DNA of 64,000 nt from Endozoicomonas sp. 4G (GCF_023822025.1 NZ_CP082909.1:1292001-1356000); one strand, 5' to 3'. Positions 6,564 through 17,063 are shown, counted from the stretch's first letter. The notes: generated by a model from the letters alone, not told the origin. Numbers and translations: made by a program.

Positions 6564-6851
6564 ATGAGCAAAGAACTCAAAAAGCCCGATTACATTAGTC
6601 AGGAAGACTGGGATTCAGTGGATGTCCCGGAATGGACCGATGAAGAAATTGCTAATGCCCGTCCAGCTGTAGAAGTTCTCCCCGAAATTGTTGAGGAATA
6701 CCGCCGAACCCGCGGACAGCAGAAAGAACCGACCAAGGAGCAGGTGTCTATCCGCCTCAGCCCTGAGGTACTGGATTATTTTCGTGGTCAGGGTAAAGGC
6801 TGGCAGACACAGATTGATGATATTTTAAAAGCACACATTGCCGGACACTGA
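6564..6851 (+). CDS. brnA: BrnA-family antitoxin, apparently orphan
   Basis: This 95-residue protein has the BrnA/DUF4415 layout. An acidic linker carries the conserved SVDVPEWTDEEIANARPA segment. A ribbon-helix-helix follows, QVSIRLSPEVLDYFRGQGK, then GWQTQIDDILKAHI. BrnA normally follows and neutralises the ribonuclease toxin BrnT. No BrnT-like frame is present upstream in 6240-6563. The start chosen is ATG at 6564, which gives the usual acidic N-terminus. A TTG at 6531 would extend the frame into the predicted promoter. It may act as a solitary repressor or protect against an incoming toxin. Confidence 0.8.
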   Translation: MSKELKKPDYISQEDWDSVDVPEWTDEEIANARPAVEVLPEIVEEYRRTRGQQKEPTKEQVSIRLSPEVLDYFRGQGKGWQTQIDDILKAHIAGH

Positions 6852-7093
6852 ATTGTCGCCGCAGGGCGGAGGCAATCTGCCAGGGCGGTCAAGGAACCCC
6901 GCACTGAAATCCTTAAAGCAACCTATTATAAGAACATCTTCATATGGGAATGATGGTTATGTCAGAAGCAGTCACGATAAAACTGATCAAGCTCAAACAA
7001 GAAATGAGTAGATTTGCAGACCCGACAAACACTGAGGGTTTTTATAGGCATTTTGTTTTCTGGGTCTACAACACATGGGTTAAAAGCGGTTTT

Positions 7094-10000
7094 TCAAAAC
7101 CCATAACTCACCCTGGCAATAACCCCATGAGCCTCATAACTGTCCATCCAGTCATAGTGATAGCTCAGGGTAACGGCCAGGTTGCCGCGACTTTCCATAT
7201 TAACTGCAGCACCGAACTGGTAACGGCTCTGTTCACGTCCGGCCCCGTTCACCACGAACGCATTACCACCCTGGGCAAAGTGTGCGGTCATGGTCACCGG
7301 GTCATCCTTGAAGTCGTGGTAGGCCATCAGGCTGACTTCTGGTTTGACGGTCATGCTGGCTGTGGCAATATCGCCCAGCAGTTTTAAACCGGCGCCTAGC
7401 TCCAGTATTTCGTAAGTGTCGTTTTTAACTCTGTCAAACCGCAGGTAATTGGATCTACCAGTAACGCCCACCTCCCTGTAGTCGTCTGGCTTGATGCTGG
7501 CATAGTTGAAGGCCAGCTGTGGAATCCAGCTCCATTCTGCTGACTGACCCAACGGTATTTTATAGCCACCCAGCAGACCGATATCCCAGGCGTTGATGTC
7601 ATAGTTTGATTTGATCTCGTTGCTCCCGACATAGCGTTTCCCGTCATTTTTACCCCAGGTATAACCTAGACGACCATCGACAAACATGGGGCCTTGCTCA
7701 AAGCTGGAATATACGCTGAAGGTATGGCCTTCGTTATCAATCGTGTTGTCTGAGCCACCTTTTCCTTTAATATCACTCTTCGTATAGGTGTAGGCGGCAC
7801 CTAACGTGATACGTTCATTGAGATCAGAATCGACACCCAGTGTGAAGCCATTGGTTTTGGCCTGATAACCGAAGTAGCCGTTCTTTTTATCCTGAGTGGC
7901 ATCGCTGTAGGCGTACTGCAACCAGAGATTACCGGAAGAGACCATATCACCCGCAGCAATACCGGTGCGAAGCCCGGACTGGCGGGCACCAACGGCACTG
8001 ACGGCCTGCCTGATTGAAGCGATGGCCGAACCGACCGTGGCGCCAGACAGGTCAGGTGTCATCTGGTCGGCGATTTTGGCAATTTTGACAGGATTGTCAT
8101 GGTCTTTTTTGAGTTCGTTCAGCACCCAGGTGTTCAGGGGGTCACTGTCACCGTCGCCTGAGTTGAGCAGGGACGATGTACTGCTTCTCTTACGATTGAC
8201 TGCGGTTTCGATGGCTTTTATTGCCGATTTGTTAGCACCGCCGGATCTGGCAAGGTCACCTACGTAGGTGCCTTTACCAATGCTGGCAACAAATAGCTGT
8301 CTGGCAGTCAGTTTGGGATAGATTCGGGTGTAACGACTGAGTGGTGTAGTCGTTTCGAGGCTGGGTCTTGTATTAATATCGCTGTCGGTTGATTGCATCA
8401 AAAGATATTCAGTGCCCGCAACGATATCCGTTTTATTATCCAGTAAAACAACGGCGTCAGGGCCGATGTTAACGAAATTGGCTTTGACGTAAGGCGCTTT
8501 CGGATCGCTCTGCTTATCCAGGGTCAATTCCAGTCTGCCATCCTGTCTGTAAACGCCTTCTACTGCCAGCACCGTGTTATGCCTTGTTGCAGCCAGCGTA
8601 CCGCCTTTTGCAACATGGAGGTTGGTGATGTAAGTGACTGAACTGGGAGTTGATTGAAGCTTTTTGATGGGTGTAACAGAGACGGTCTGGTTTGAAGTCA
8701 GGGTCAGTTTGCCGGTGACGTTTACTGTCCCCATGGTTTCTATCCGTTGACCACCGAATTGAGTGTCCTCACCACTGAAGGTCATGGAGTCCAGCCCGGT
8801 CATATTACCTTTCACAATACCTGCCTGAACATCCAGAGTGTCGCCTTTACCGGTTCGGCTCAGGATACTGCCAATGCTGCCGCCACTCTGAATAATATTG
8901 ATGCCCGGACGGCGGTGCTCACTGAGGTCATTAAACTCAATGGCTGACACCGTGCCACTGTTGAGGAGTGTGACGTTCTTAAGGCCAGAGTGAGGTTCCG
9001 GTGGTGGCGCGGTGAAACTGAGCGGCAATGTTGAAGCAGTATTGCCGGGCAAATTGACGCCACGGGTGGTAATCAGACTGGCGGCAGCTCTTTCAACCAC
9101 AATAATGCCTGCCGGATCTTGTATGGCAGCGGTTGTCCAGTCTTTGCCCATGATCCGAATGTCCCGTATGCCACTGACAGACTGAATAATGCTGCCACCT
9201 TCGAGAAACAGCTTATCGTCCAGATCTGGACGGCCTTTTATAGAGAAAGTAGTACCCGCTGACTGAACAAATTGCAGTGGCGGTCTGTGACCAGCACTGG
9301 ATAAATCAAGGCTTCCCACCTTTCCATCATTGAACACGCTAAAGGATTGACCCAATAAAGTGGGTTGATTATGGAACGACACCAGTAGTTGATTTTTTCC
9401 TTTCTCTGTGACGACGGGGTTATGATCAACGATTTCGTTGATGACACCCTTTTCATTAACGAACACGGTAAAAGGATCATCCATTTTCAGCGAACCCCAG
9501 TCTGATCCCCGGATAACCAGATGATCAAAGCCAGCCTGCTCCTTAACATCGCCTGAAACCATGACAAGGGTGTCGTGCATGTCAGATCGGCCTTTTACGC
9601 TCTGGACAGTGCCACCTGATTGCATAAACACCAGAGGAGGGCGGTTAGCATCACTGGAAAAGTTCAGGTTTTTCAGTGTTCCATGATTATCCACCATAAA
9701 GTGGTGATCGTCGGCGTAGTCACCATTAAAGACCAGGGCAAGCGTTTTATTTTTCGATGTAGATTCAGTGCCAGTGCTGATATCGTCAACCCCCCCGGCA
9801 GACTCTATTTTGATGGAGTAGGGGTTGGTGACTGGCCCGGTCACTGACCAGTTATCGCTACTTTCCAGATAAATTTTTCTGGCACCCTGCAGGTCGGTGA
9901 TTCGGGCTTTGCCCTGCAACCATAGATTCGCTTGTTGGTCAGCATTGCTGATGATGCTGACCGGGTTGCTGCTGGTCTTTATATTCAGGATTTTTCCTGT

Positions 10001-12001
10001 CGGTTCTGTTACCTGAGTTGCCTCGTCAGAAACAAGGATCCCATTTATAGCGGATTTCAGAGACACTTGTCGTGTGCCGTCGGCCCATCCCCCAAAGCTC
10101 CATTCTGAACCTGTTACCTTGATGCTGCTGATATTGGTAACGGAACCCGCCACCGAACCAGAGTTCAGTATCAGTTCATCGTAGCGATCAGGGTCGCCTG
10201 TGATGTTTGCTACATCGCCCCCTTCCACAAAGAGCCACAGAGGAGGCCGGTAGTCTTTGGCAGACAGGTCAATTTTCTTGATGGTGCTTTCAGGTAAACT
10301 GTATACGCCAAGGTTACGGCCAACCAAACTTGATTCACTGAACGACAGGTAGAGAGACTGGGGTTTGTTGGCAGGACTCTGGGTGGAAATTTCGTTAATG
10401 ACACCTTTCGATTCTGAGGTAATGGTGAGCAGGTTGGGCAAGGCGGCATCAGGCGAAACTGACCAGGCCCCGGAATCGAACACCTTTATATGTTCAAGCC
10501 CTGGGACAAGACTCACCTGCGCGCTACCGAACACGTACAGGTTTTCTATCTTGCCTCCCTTATCACTCCTTACGTCCAGTCTGTTCTTGCTATCACCCGT
10601 AGTAGCAAACCTTAAAAAAGTGCCAGGGGGGTTAATCAAGGATTCTTTTTTGTCACTCACAATCAAGTGACTCATCACACTGGATGCATTAAGGGTGGCC
10701 GCACCTGAAATCCAGCCACGGGTGCTCCAGCCTTTTCCGGAAACATCAATATTGGTGAAGCCGGAAATATCGCCGGTGATGGTCACGGGGGTATCTTCGC
10801 TCTTGGGAGTAATATGGAGGAAGCTGCTTTGGCTGCCGTTACCGATAATGTCGCCCTTAACGGATACGCCTTCTAAATACAAAGGGTTGATCGTTGCTGT
10901 TTCCGGCCCCATTTTAATGGCAGGCGAACCCTCAATATATCCGTTGTATTGAACGTGAACGCCATGTGGAAAGTTACCCTCCAGCAACAAGCCAGTGCCG
11001 GTACCTTTGATCCTCCCCGGATTCACAAGCTCACCATTATTGGAGATTTTGATACCCGTTGTGCCCGGATGGGTAAAGACAGTACCCGTCGTTAACCCGT
11101 TGTCTATTTGGCCCTGGTCTGTATCGGTACTCAGACCAACACTGCCCTTACCAATGACATTGATAGTGCCCTTGTTAACGGCGACAGAGTAGCAGTCTTG
11201 TGGTGGCTTACTGCGGGCAAAGACTGTTGCAGCCATGCCATAGTCGTTTCCACCCTGAACGTTGATGATGCCTGTGCTGTCATTCAAAATCACTGCATTA
11301 CCCTGAAGAGAGGGGGGAGACCGTTTGAAATTACTAGCTTTCATTCCGTACGATGGAGCCGGAAATTTGTCGTTTAGGTTAATGGTGCCTTTGTTTGTGC
11401 CTAAACCGTTCAAAACCATCAAACCAATCGCTTCATCGCTTAAGGCATTAATGGTTGCGCCCTTCTCATTAGTAATAGAACCATCATCTGGAAAAAGTTC
11501 AAGGCCTCTGGGTGGGCCTAGTCTCTTTACCCCTTGAATATTCATTGTGCCGTAATTGCTGGCAGTATCCTTCGATTTCTCTAGTCTGATGATTACCTCA
11601 GCGGCATGACCAGTTTTGTCTTTTGCACTACTGAGTTCTCCATCATTAATGACTGAGTTACCGCCAACGTCCTTACTTCTTATCATAAAGACCTCAAACC
11701 CTGCGGGGGCAGGTGATTCGCTTGTGACAGCGCCTCCTTTTTCGATGGTTAATTTTCCTCCTTTCATTTCTATGAATTTTATCTCAGCGGCTGTTTTTGC
11801 ATCTTCGGGCCCAACGGTGATGGTTACGCCACTCGGTATGGTCTCTTCTCCTGTCACAACTTTGGTTTTTTCGGGGGGCCATTCTCCGGAAGGAAAGTCG
11901 TTACTGTTATCTTGTCCCAAAGCCCATCCGGAAATCACAGAAGCGATGGTAAAAGCAAGAAGGCTCTTTGAGAAAAACACCTGAGACTGACGATGACTCA
12001 T
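7094..12001 (-). CDS. Giant autotransporter adhesin-like protein A
   Basis: The 1635-residue protein starts at 12001, where GAAGGTG precedes the ATG. A signal peptide follows (SLLAFTIASVISGWALG, cleavage near residue 30). The passenger of about 1300 residues is a long beta-solenoid-like series with recurring motifs such as DDKLFLEGGSI and GRSDMHDTLVMVSGDV. The last 290 residues form a classical autotransporter barrel, opening near GDMVSSGNLWLQYAYSDATQ and ending VIARVSYGF with the terminal aromatic residue recognised by BAM. The passenger should be displayed on the cell surface, as an adhesin or host-contact protein; the ligand is unknown. It is followed upstream by a close paralogue in the same orientation. 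Confidence 0.88.
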   Translation of the reverse strand: MSHRQSQVFFSKSLLAFTIASVISGWALGQDNSNDFPSGEWPPEKTKVVTGEETIPSGVTITVGPEDAKTAAEIKFIEMKGGKLTIEKGGAVTSESPAPAGFEVFMIRSKDVGGNSVINDGELSSAKDKTGHAAEVIIRLEKSKDTASNYGTMNIQGVKRLGPPRGLELFPDDGSITNEKGATINALSDEAIGLMVLNGLGTNKGTINLNDKFPAPSYGMKASNFKRSPPSLQGNAVILNDSTGIINVQGGNDYGMAATVFARSKPPQDCYSVAVNKGTINVIGKGSVGLSTDTDQGQIDNGLTTGTVFTHPGTTGIKISNNGELVNPGRIKGTGTGLLLEGNFPHGVHVQYNGYIEGSPAIKMGPETATINPLYLEGVSVKGDIIGNGSQSSFLHITPKSEDTPVTITGDISGFTNIDVSGKGWSTRGWISGAATLNASSVMSHLIVSDKKESLINPPGTFLRFATTGDSKNRLDVRSDKGGKIENLYVFGSAQVSLVPGLEHIKVFDSGAWSVSPDAALPNLLTITSESKGVINEISTQSPANKPQSLYLSFSESSLVGRNLGVYSLPESTIKKIDLSAKDYRPPLWLFVEGGDVANITGDPDRYDELILNSGSVAGSVTNISSIKVTGSEWSFGGWADGTRQVSLKSAINGILVSDEATQVTEPTGKILNIKTSSNPVSIISNADQQANLWLQGKARITDLQGARKIYLESSDNWSVTGPVTNPYSIKIESAGGVDDISTGTESTSKNKTLALVFNGDYADDHHFMVDNHGTLKNLNFSSDANRPPLVFMQSGGTVQSVKGRSDMHDTLVMVSGDVKEQAGFDHLVIRGSDWGSLKMDDPFTVFVNEKGVINEIVDHNPVVTEKGKNQLLVSFHNQPTLLGQSFSVFNDGKVGSLDLSSAGHRPPLQFVQSAGTTFSIKGRPDLDDKLFLEGGSIIQSVSGIRDIRIMGKDWTTAAIQDPAGIIVVERAAASLITTRGVNLPGNTASTLPLSFTAPPPEPHSGLKNVTLLNSGTVSAIEFNDLSEHRRPGINIIQSGGSIGSILSRTGKGDTLDVQAGIVKGNMTGLDSMTFSGEDTQFGGQRIETMGTVNVTGKLTLTSNQTVSVTPIKKLQSTPSSVTYITNLHVAKGGTLAATRHNTVLAVEGVYRQDGRLELTLDKQSDPKAPYVKANFVNIGPDAVVLLDNKTDIVAGTEYLLMQSTDSDINTRPSLETTTPLSRYTRIYPKLTARQLFVASIGKGTYVGDLARSGGANKSAIKAIETAVNRKRSSTSSLLNSGDGDSDPLNTWVLNELKKDHDNPVKIAKIADQMTPDLSGATVGSAIASIRQAVSAVGARQSGLRTGIAAGDMVSSGNLWLQYAYSDATQDKKNGYFGYQAKTNGFTLGVDSDLNERITLGAAYTYTKSDIKGKGGSDNTIDNEGHTFSVYSSFEQGPMFVDGRLGYTWGKNDGKRYVGSNEIKSNYDINAWDIGLLGGYKIPLGQSAEWSWIPQLAFNYASIKPDDYREVGVTGRSNYLRFDRVKNDTYEILELGAGLKLLGDIATASMTVKPEVSLMAYHDFKDDPVTMTAHFAQGGNAFVVNGAGREQSRYQFGAAVNMESRGNLAVTLSYHYDWMDSYEAHGVIARVSYGF

Positions 12002-12229
12002 TGATACACCTTCAAAAGTCATTGGAGTTTGAGCAGGAGGCTCACTGTGAGAAAAAGGCGGCAGACGGGAAAAGACTACCGACGAAGGTCTGATTCAGCG
12101 TTTAAAAAGTGATCAGAGCTGGACTGCGTGCAGTTTAGGTAGACAAAGGGATGTTTTGAAATATTCTTTAATTTTTAAAAAAACAGTTTTTAGCCTAAAA
12201 AGCGACACAGGGGTTGTATTGTGGTTCAC
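12002..12229 (-). promoter_or_regulatory. Upstream region of autotransporter A, conserved with that of B
   Basis: This stretch aligns with 16709-16915 upstream of autotransporter B, sharing for example TTTTGAAATA and GATTCAGCGTT segments. The duplication that made the pair therefore included the control region. An exact promoter cannot be assigned by eye. Confidence 0.45.
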
Positions 12230-15200
12230 TCAGAACTCATAACTGACCCTGGCAATAACCCCATGGGCCTTGTAACTGTCCGTCCAGTCATAGTGATAGC
12301 TCAGGGTAAAGGCCAGGTTGCTGTGGCTTTCCATATTAACCACGGCATCGAACTGGTAACGGTTTTGTTCACGTTTGGCTCCGTTCACCACGAAGGCATT
12401 GCCACCCTGGGCAAACTGCGCGGTCATGGTCACCGGATCATCCTTGAAATCGTGGAAGGCCATCAGGCTGACCTCAGGTTTAACGATCATACGGGCGGTG
12501 GCAATATCGCCCGACAGTTTCAGACCCGCGCCCAGTTCCAGTATTTCGTAAGTGTCGCTTTTGACTCTGGCAAATCGCAGGATGTCTGACCAACCGTTAA
12601 TGCTTAGCTCCCGGTAGTCGTCTGGCTTAATGTTGACATAGTTGAAGGCCAATTGGGGCATCCAGCGCCATTCTCCTGACTGACCCAAAGGTATTTTGTA
12701 GCCGGTCAGAAGGCCGAGATCCCACGAATTGACGTCATATTTGACCTTGATCCCATTGCTGACAACCTGGCGTTTACCGACATTATTACTCCAGTTATAA
12801 CCTATGCGGCCATCGACAAATACAGGGCCCTGCCCAAAGCTCGAATAGACGCTGAGGGTATGGCCTTCGGTATCGAACCTGCTGGTTGAATCATCGGTCC
12901 CTTTTACATCACCCTTTGAGTAGGTATAGGCGACACCTAACGTCATTCGTTGATTCAGATCAGAGTCAACACCCAGTGTGAAGCCATGGGTTTTGGCTTT
13001 GTAGCCGTTGTACCCGTCCTTTTTATCCTGAGTGGCATCGGTGTTGGCGTACTGTATCCAGACATTACCGGAGGTCACCATGTCACCGGCAGCAATGCCG
13101 GTGCGAAGGCCTGACTGTCGGGCACCCACGGCAGTGCGGGCCTGTCTGATCGCAGCGGTGGCCGAACTGATGGAAGCACCGGACAAGTCCGGAGTCATCT
13201 GGTTGGCCGTTTTGGCGACTTCGGCAGGATTGTTATTGAGCCTCTTGATCTGACTCAGGAGCCAGCTGTTCAATGGGGCATTGTCGTCTGATTGGCGGGC
13301 GGTCAGTGCTATTGCAATGGCTTTCGAGGCTGAATCGTTGGCACCGCCGGATCTGGCAAGATCACCAACGGGTGTCGCTACATGGTAGCTGACAAGGAAC
13401 AGCTGTTTGGCTGCCAGGCGAAGGTAGTAAAGGGTATGAGGAGTGAATGAAGTCGTTACGAGGAGGGGCTGTGTCTTAATGTTGGAGTCGGATGATTGCA
13501 TTAAAATATAATATTCGGTGCTCTCATCGACATCCGGTTGATTCTTCAGCCAAACAACGGCGTCAGGCCCGATTTCAACAGAGTTGGCTTTGACATAAGG
13601 CACTTTTGGGTTGCTCTGCTTATCCAGTTGAACTTCCAGCTTGCCATCCTGCTTATAAATGCCTTCTACTTCCAGCGCAGTGTTACTTCTTGTCGCAGAC
13701 AGCGTACTCCCTTTCTTAATGTGGAGAGTGGTCGCATCAGTGGTCGCATCAGTGGTTGCACCGGGAGTCGATTGAACCTTCTTGACAGGAGTGACCGACA
13801 CTTTCTGGTTTGAAGTCAGGGTCAGTTTTCCACTAACGGTCATTGTCCCCATGGTTTCAATCCGCTGACCACCGAACTGAGTGTCTTTACCACTGAAGGT
13901 CAGGGAGTCGAGCCCGATAATATCGCTTTTCACGGTACCGTTCTGAACATCCAGAGTGTCACCTTTACCCGCCAGGCTCAGGATGCTGCCAATGCTGCCA
14001 CCCTTTTGAATAATGTTGATGGGTGAGCGTTTAGCGGTGGTAGGGTTATCAAACTTGATCTCTCCTATTGTGCCACGGGTGTTTAATGGCACGTTTTTGA
14101 AGGGGGTCGCTGACTGGGTGAATTTAAGAGGCAATGCTGAAGCACCGCCAGCAGGATCTGCGTCTCTGGTCGTCATCAGTCCGACTGTACCGTCTTCAGT
14201 CACCGTGATGCTTAATGGGTTCTGTATTGCAATGCTTTCCCAGTGTTTGCCTGTGATCCAGATATTATCTATGCCACTAACCGATTCAGTGATCTTGCCA
14301 CCGCTGAGAAACAGACTATCGCCGTGGTCTGGTTGACCTTTAATGTTCTCGATGATGCCATCGAGATGGTTCAGTAAGAGTGGCGGACGTACGGAGTTGG
14401 GTTTTGAGATATCGATTTCATGGATTTCACCGCCTTCATTCTTGATAGCAAAGACTGACCTATTCGGGAAAGACTTTGTAAAGTCTAATACCAGGAGATT
14501 AGTTCCTTTTTTAGCCGACAGGTCATTGGTGATTCTGTTAACGACAGCGCCTTTGACAACGTTCACAATGACAGGATTATTCATTCTCAAAAAGTCCCAT
14601 TTATCTCCCTGGATAATCAGGTTATCAAAGCCGCTCATTTCCAGGATAATGCCTGAAACCATTATAAGAGTGTCGTTCATTTTATAGCGTGCTTTTACAA
14701 GGTTAGCGCCACCACTGGATTGGACAAAGTGCAGTGAAGGGCGGTGAGCGTCGCTGGAAAAGTCCAGGCTGACCAGTGTTCCATGGTTATCCACTTTAAC
14801 TAAGTCGCTTTTGGTATAGGTGGGGTTAAATACCAGGTTTAAAGTGCCAGGGTAACTGCTGCGGCTGGAGTAGCTATTGATGTAGTTGATCTTCGCACCG
14901 TCATTTATAGTTATGGAGTTGGGGTTGGATAGTGGCCCCGCCACTGACCAGGCGCTGGCATTATCATTGGTTACCATGATGGTAGAGATATCATTAATCG
15001 CTCCTGTCACTGAACCCTTATGCAGTACCAGTTGATCGTTCAGGTCAGAACGGCCCTTTATGGTTCCTGCCTCACCCCCTTGCAGAAGCATTAATAGAGC
15101 TGGTCGGTCGTCTTTTGAAGACAGATCAATCGTCTTGATGGTGCTCCCAGGGAAGCTTCGTACAACAAGCTCACCCTGACCATCCAAAGCTGATTGGCTG

Positions 15201-16708
15201 AATGACAGATTGAGTGATCTGGGTTTGTTAGAGGGGGGGTTAGTCGTTATCTCTTCAATCTCGCCTTTTAAACCAGCAGTAATGGTGAGCCGTTCAGGCA
15301 AGGATGCAACACTCGAGACTGACCAGTTCCCGGAATGGTACACCGCCATATGTTTAAGCCCTGGTGCACTGGATGTATCAAAACAGGTCACCCCTGAAAT
15401 CCAGCCATTCACGTTCCAGCTTGTTCCGGAAATATCAATGGTGGAAAAGCCGGAAATATTGCCCTTCACGGATACTGTCGTATCTTTACCCGGGGCTTTT
15501 TCAGGGAGAGGTGCAATATGAAGAGCGTTATCTCTGCCATCAACACTCTCGATGTTTCCTGTTATGTGTCCTCCATACAAATGCAGAGGTGATTGATCCG
15601 CCTGCTCCATTTTAATGGCAGGCGACCCCTCAATGACGTATCCGGGCCTGATGCTAAGGCCTCTTGGAAAATTACCAGAGTAAAGCAATCCGGTGCCAGT
15701 ACCTCTTACAGTTCCCGCATTCACTAACTGACCATTGCCTGAGATTTTGATGCCAGTGCCATTATCTTTGGTAAAAATATTACCAGTGTTGTCTACTTTA
15801 GCTCGATGTGTGTCTGTGCTCATACCAACGCTACCGTCGCCAGCAACGTTGATAGTGGCCCAGTTGGCAGCAGTGGAAGAGTAACCGTCCGGGGGGGGCT
15901 GATTGGCATCAACGGTTGCAGCCATACCATAATTGTTTTTGCCATTAACGTTGAGGGTGCCTCTGTTGCGAATTTCTGCATTACCCTGATCTACGGAGTC
16001 GTGGATATTTTGATTTCTGGCTTTCATTCCATAGGATGGTTGGTCGCTTGAGGATTGGCTTGACAGGTTAAGAGTGCCACTGTTTGAACCCAACCCGTTG
16101 ATAACGAGAAAGCCAATTGCGGGAGCGCCTAAAATATTAAAGGTTCCATTTATCTCATTAGCGGCCTGAGAACTTTTGTGCACAGCCTGAAAGGCTATGG
16201 GTACAGTTCGTCTCTTTATCCCCTGAACAATGAGTGTGCCCTCGTTGCTGATATTATCCCCATATTTGGTCAGGGCCATGATGACGTCTGCAGCGTAACC
16301 GCTCTTATCCCGGGCACTGCTGAGCACGCCCTGGTTAGTGACTTTATTATTCAAGCCGACAGCGCTAACGATCATGTGAACCCCGGCCTGCACTTTATCG
16401 CCACTGGGTAATTCGCTCGTCAGGGAACCTTCGATGTTTAATGTTCCATTCACCATTTTCAGGTAATTTATCTCGTCGGGTTTAGATGCATCAGCGGGGC
16501 CTACGGTGACGGTACTGCCTTTCGGAATGGATTCTACCCCTTCTACAACTTTGGTTTTATGGGGGGGCCATTCGTTGGGGTCAAAGCGGCCTCCACTATC
16601 ATCCCCTGAGGCACTACCACCTCCTGAAGCCCACCCTGAAATCACAGAAGCAATGGTAAAGGTTAAAATACTGTTTGAGTGAAGAATACGAGGCCTGCAA
16701 TGAGTCAT
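12230..16708 (-). CDS. Giant autotransporter adhesin-like protein B
   Basis: A 1492-residue paralogue of the protein at 7094-12001. The start at 16708 is chosen because AAAGGTG precedes it and because the leader then matches its neighbour (SILTFTIASVISGWASG). An upstream in-frame ATG at 16819 would add 37 residues. The passenger again shows motifs such as GRSDLNDQLVLHKGSV and KYHM-type variants of the NDTLIMVSG block. It is shorter than protein A, having lost one or more repeat blocks. The barrel begins near GDMVTSGNVWIQYANTDATQ and ends VIARVSYEF. Between the two genes lie 228 bp of control region, so each is probably transcribed separately. Confidence 0.88.
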   Translation of the reverse strand: MTHCRPRILHSNSILTFTIASVISGWASGGGSASGDDSGGRFDPNEWPPHKTKVVEGVESIPKGSTVTVGPADASKPDEINYLKMVNGTLNIEGSLTSELPSGDKVQAGVHMIVSAVGLNNKVTNQGVLSSARDKSGYAADVIMALTKYGDNISNEGTLIVQGIKRRTVPIAFQAVHKSSQAANEINGTFNILGAPAIGFLVINGLGSNSGTLNLSSQSSSDQPSYGMKARNQNIHDSVDQGNAEIRNRGTLNVNGKNNYGMAATVDANQPPPDGYSSTAANWATINVAGDGSVGMSTDTHRAKVDNTGNIFTKDNGTGIKISGNGQLVNAGTVRGTGTGLLYSGNFPRGLSIRPGYVIEGSPAIKMEQADQSPLHLYGGHITGNIESVDGRDNALHIAPLPEKAPGKDTTVSVKGNISGFSTIDISGTSWNVNGWISGVTCFDTSSAPGLKHMAVYHSGNWSVSSVASLPERLTITAGLKGEIEEITTNPPSNKPRSLNLSFSQSALDGQGELVVRSFPGSTIKTIDLSSKDDRPALLMLLQGGEAGTIKGRSDLNDQLVLHKGSVTGAINDISTIMVTNDNASAWSVAGPLSNPNSITINDGAKINYINSYSSRSSYPGTLNLVFNPTYTKSDLVKVDNHGTLVSLDFSSDAHRPSLHFVQSSGGANLVKARYKMNDTLIMVSGIILEMSGFDNLIIQGDKWDFLRMNNPVIVNVVKGAVVNRITNDLSAKKGTNLLVLDFTKSFPNRSVFAIKNEGGEIHEIDISKPNSVRPPLLLNHLDGIIENIKGQPDHGDSLFLSGGKITESVSGIDNIWITGKHWESIAIQNPLSITVTEDGTVGLMTTRDADPAGGASALPLKFTQSATPFKNVPLNTRGTIGEIKFDNPTTAKRSPINIIQKGGSIGSILSLAGKGDTLDVQNGTVKSDIIGLDSLTFSGKDTQFGGQRIETMGTMTVSGKLTLTSNQKVSVTPVKKVQSTPGATTDATTDATTLHIKKGSTLSATRSNTALEVEGIYKQDGKLEVQLDKQSNPKVPYVKANSVEIGPDAVVWLKNQPDVDESTEYYILMQSSDSNIKTQPLLVTTSFTPHTLYYLRLAAKQLFLVSYHVATPVGDLARSGGANDSASKAIAIALTARQSDDNAPLNSWLLSQIKRLNNNPAEVAKTANQMTPDLSGASISSATAAIRQARTAVGARQSGLRTGIAAGDMVTSGNVWIQYANTDATQDKKDGYNGYKAKTHGFTLGVDSDLNQRMTLGVAYTYSKGDVKGTDDSTSRFDTEGHTLSVYSSFGQGPVFVDGRIGYNWSNNVGKRQVVSNGIKVKYDVNSWDLGLLTGYKIPLGQSGEWRWMPQLAFNYVNIKPDDYRELSINGWSDILRFARVKSDTYEILELGAGLKLSGDIATARMIVKPEVSLMAFHDFKDDPVTMTAQFAQGGNAFVVNGAKREQNRYQFDAVVNMESHSNLAFTLSYHYDWTDSYKAHGVIARVSYEF

Positions 16709-16960
16709 TAATACACCTTTAAAAATCATTGGAGTCTGGGTAGGAGGCCGATAGTGGGAAGAGGCGGCAGATCGTTTGGAAAAAGACCAGCGCTGAAAAA
16801 AAACTGATTCAGCGTTCAATAAATGACCAGAACCGGACTGGGCGCAGTCTAGGTAAACAGTGGAGTGTTTTGAAATACCCTTTGATTTTTAAAAAGTGAA
16901 TTTTTAACTTAAAAGCTAGTGCACGGTTTCAATGTAATTGACGGGTTCCCTCTATTAGTG
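16709..16960 (-). promoter_or_regulatory. Upstream region of autotransporter B
   Basis: It is homologous to the region before autotransporter A, ending in the A/T-rich stretch near 16880-16915 that is shared with 12165-12195. The rest of the gap to manA (16961-17183) holds a dispersed palindromic repeat and no gene. Confidence 0.4.
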
Positions 16961-16965
16961 GCACC

Positions 16966-17063
16966 CAGACTCCGTTCACCCTGAGCGGAGTCGAAGGGTG
17001 CCGGGCACGGTCTTTCTTGTTGGTTCGGAGTCCACATCCTTCGACTCCGCTCAGGATGAACGT
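16966..17063. repeat. Dispersed palindromic repeat
   Basis: CCTGAGCGGAGTCGAAGG near 16980 and CCTTCGACTCCGCTCAGG near 17039 face each other around a spacer containing GGCACGGTCTTTCTTGTTGG. The same spacer and arms occur at 155-252. This copy sits between autotransporter B and manA. Confidence 0.65.

Noticed and set aside
1-6900. Possible chromosomal integron carrying toxin-antitoxin cassettes
   Set aside because: No attC-type sites or integrase were found, genes lie in both orientations, and the recurring DNA is REP-like.
6944-7387. Plus-strand frame of 147 codons starting before the autotransporter
   Set aside because: Most of it is antisense to the conserved barrel of autotransporter A and its N-terminus has no recognisable family or good ribosome site.
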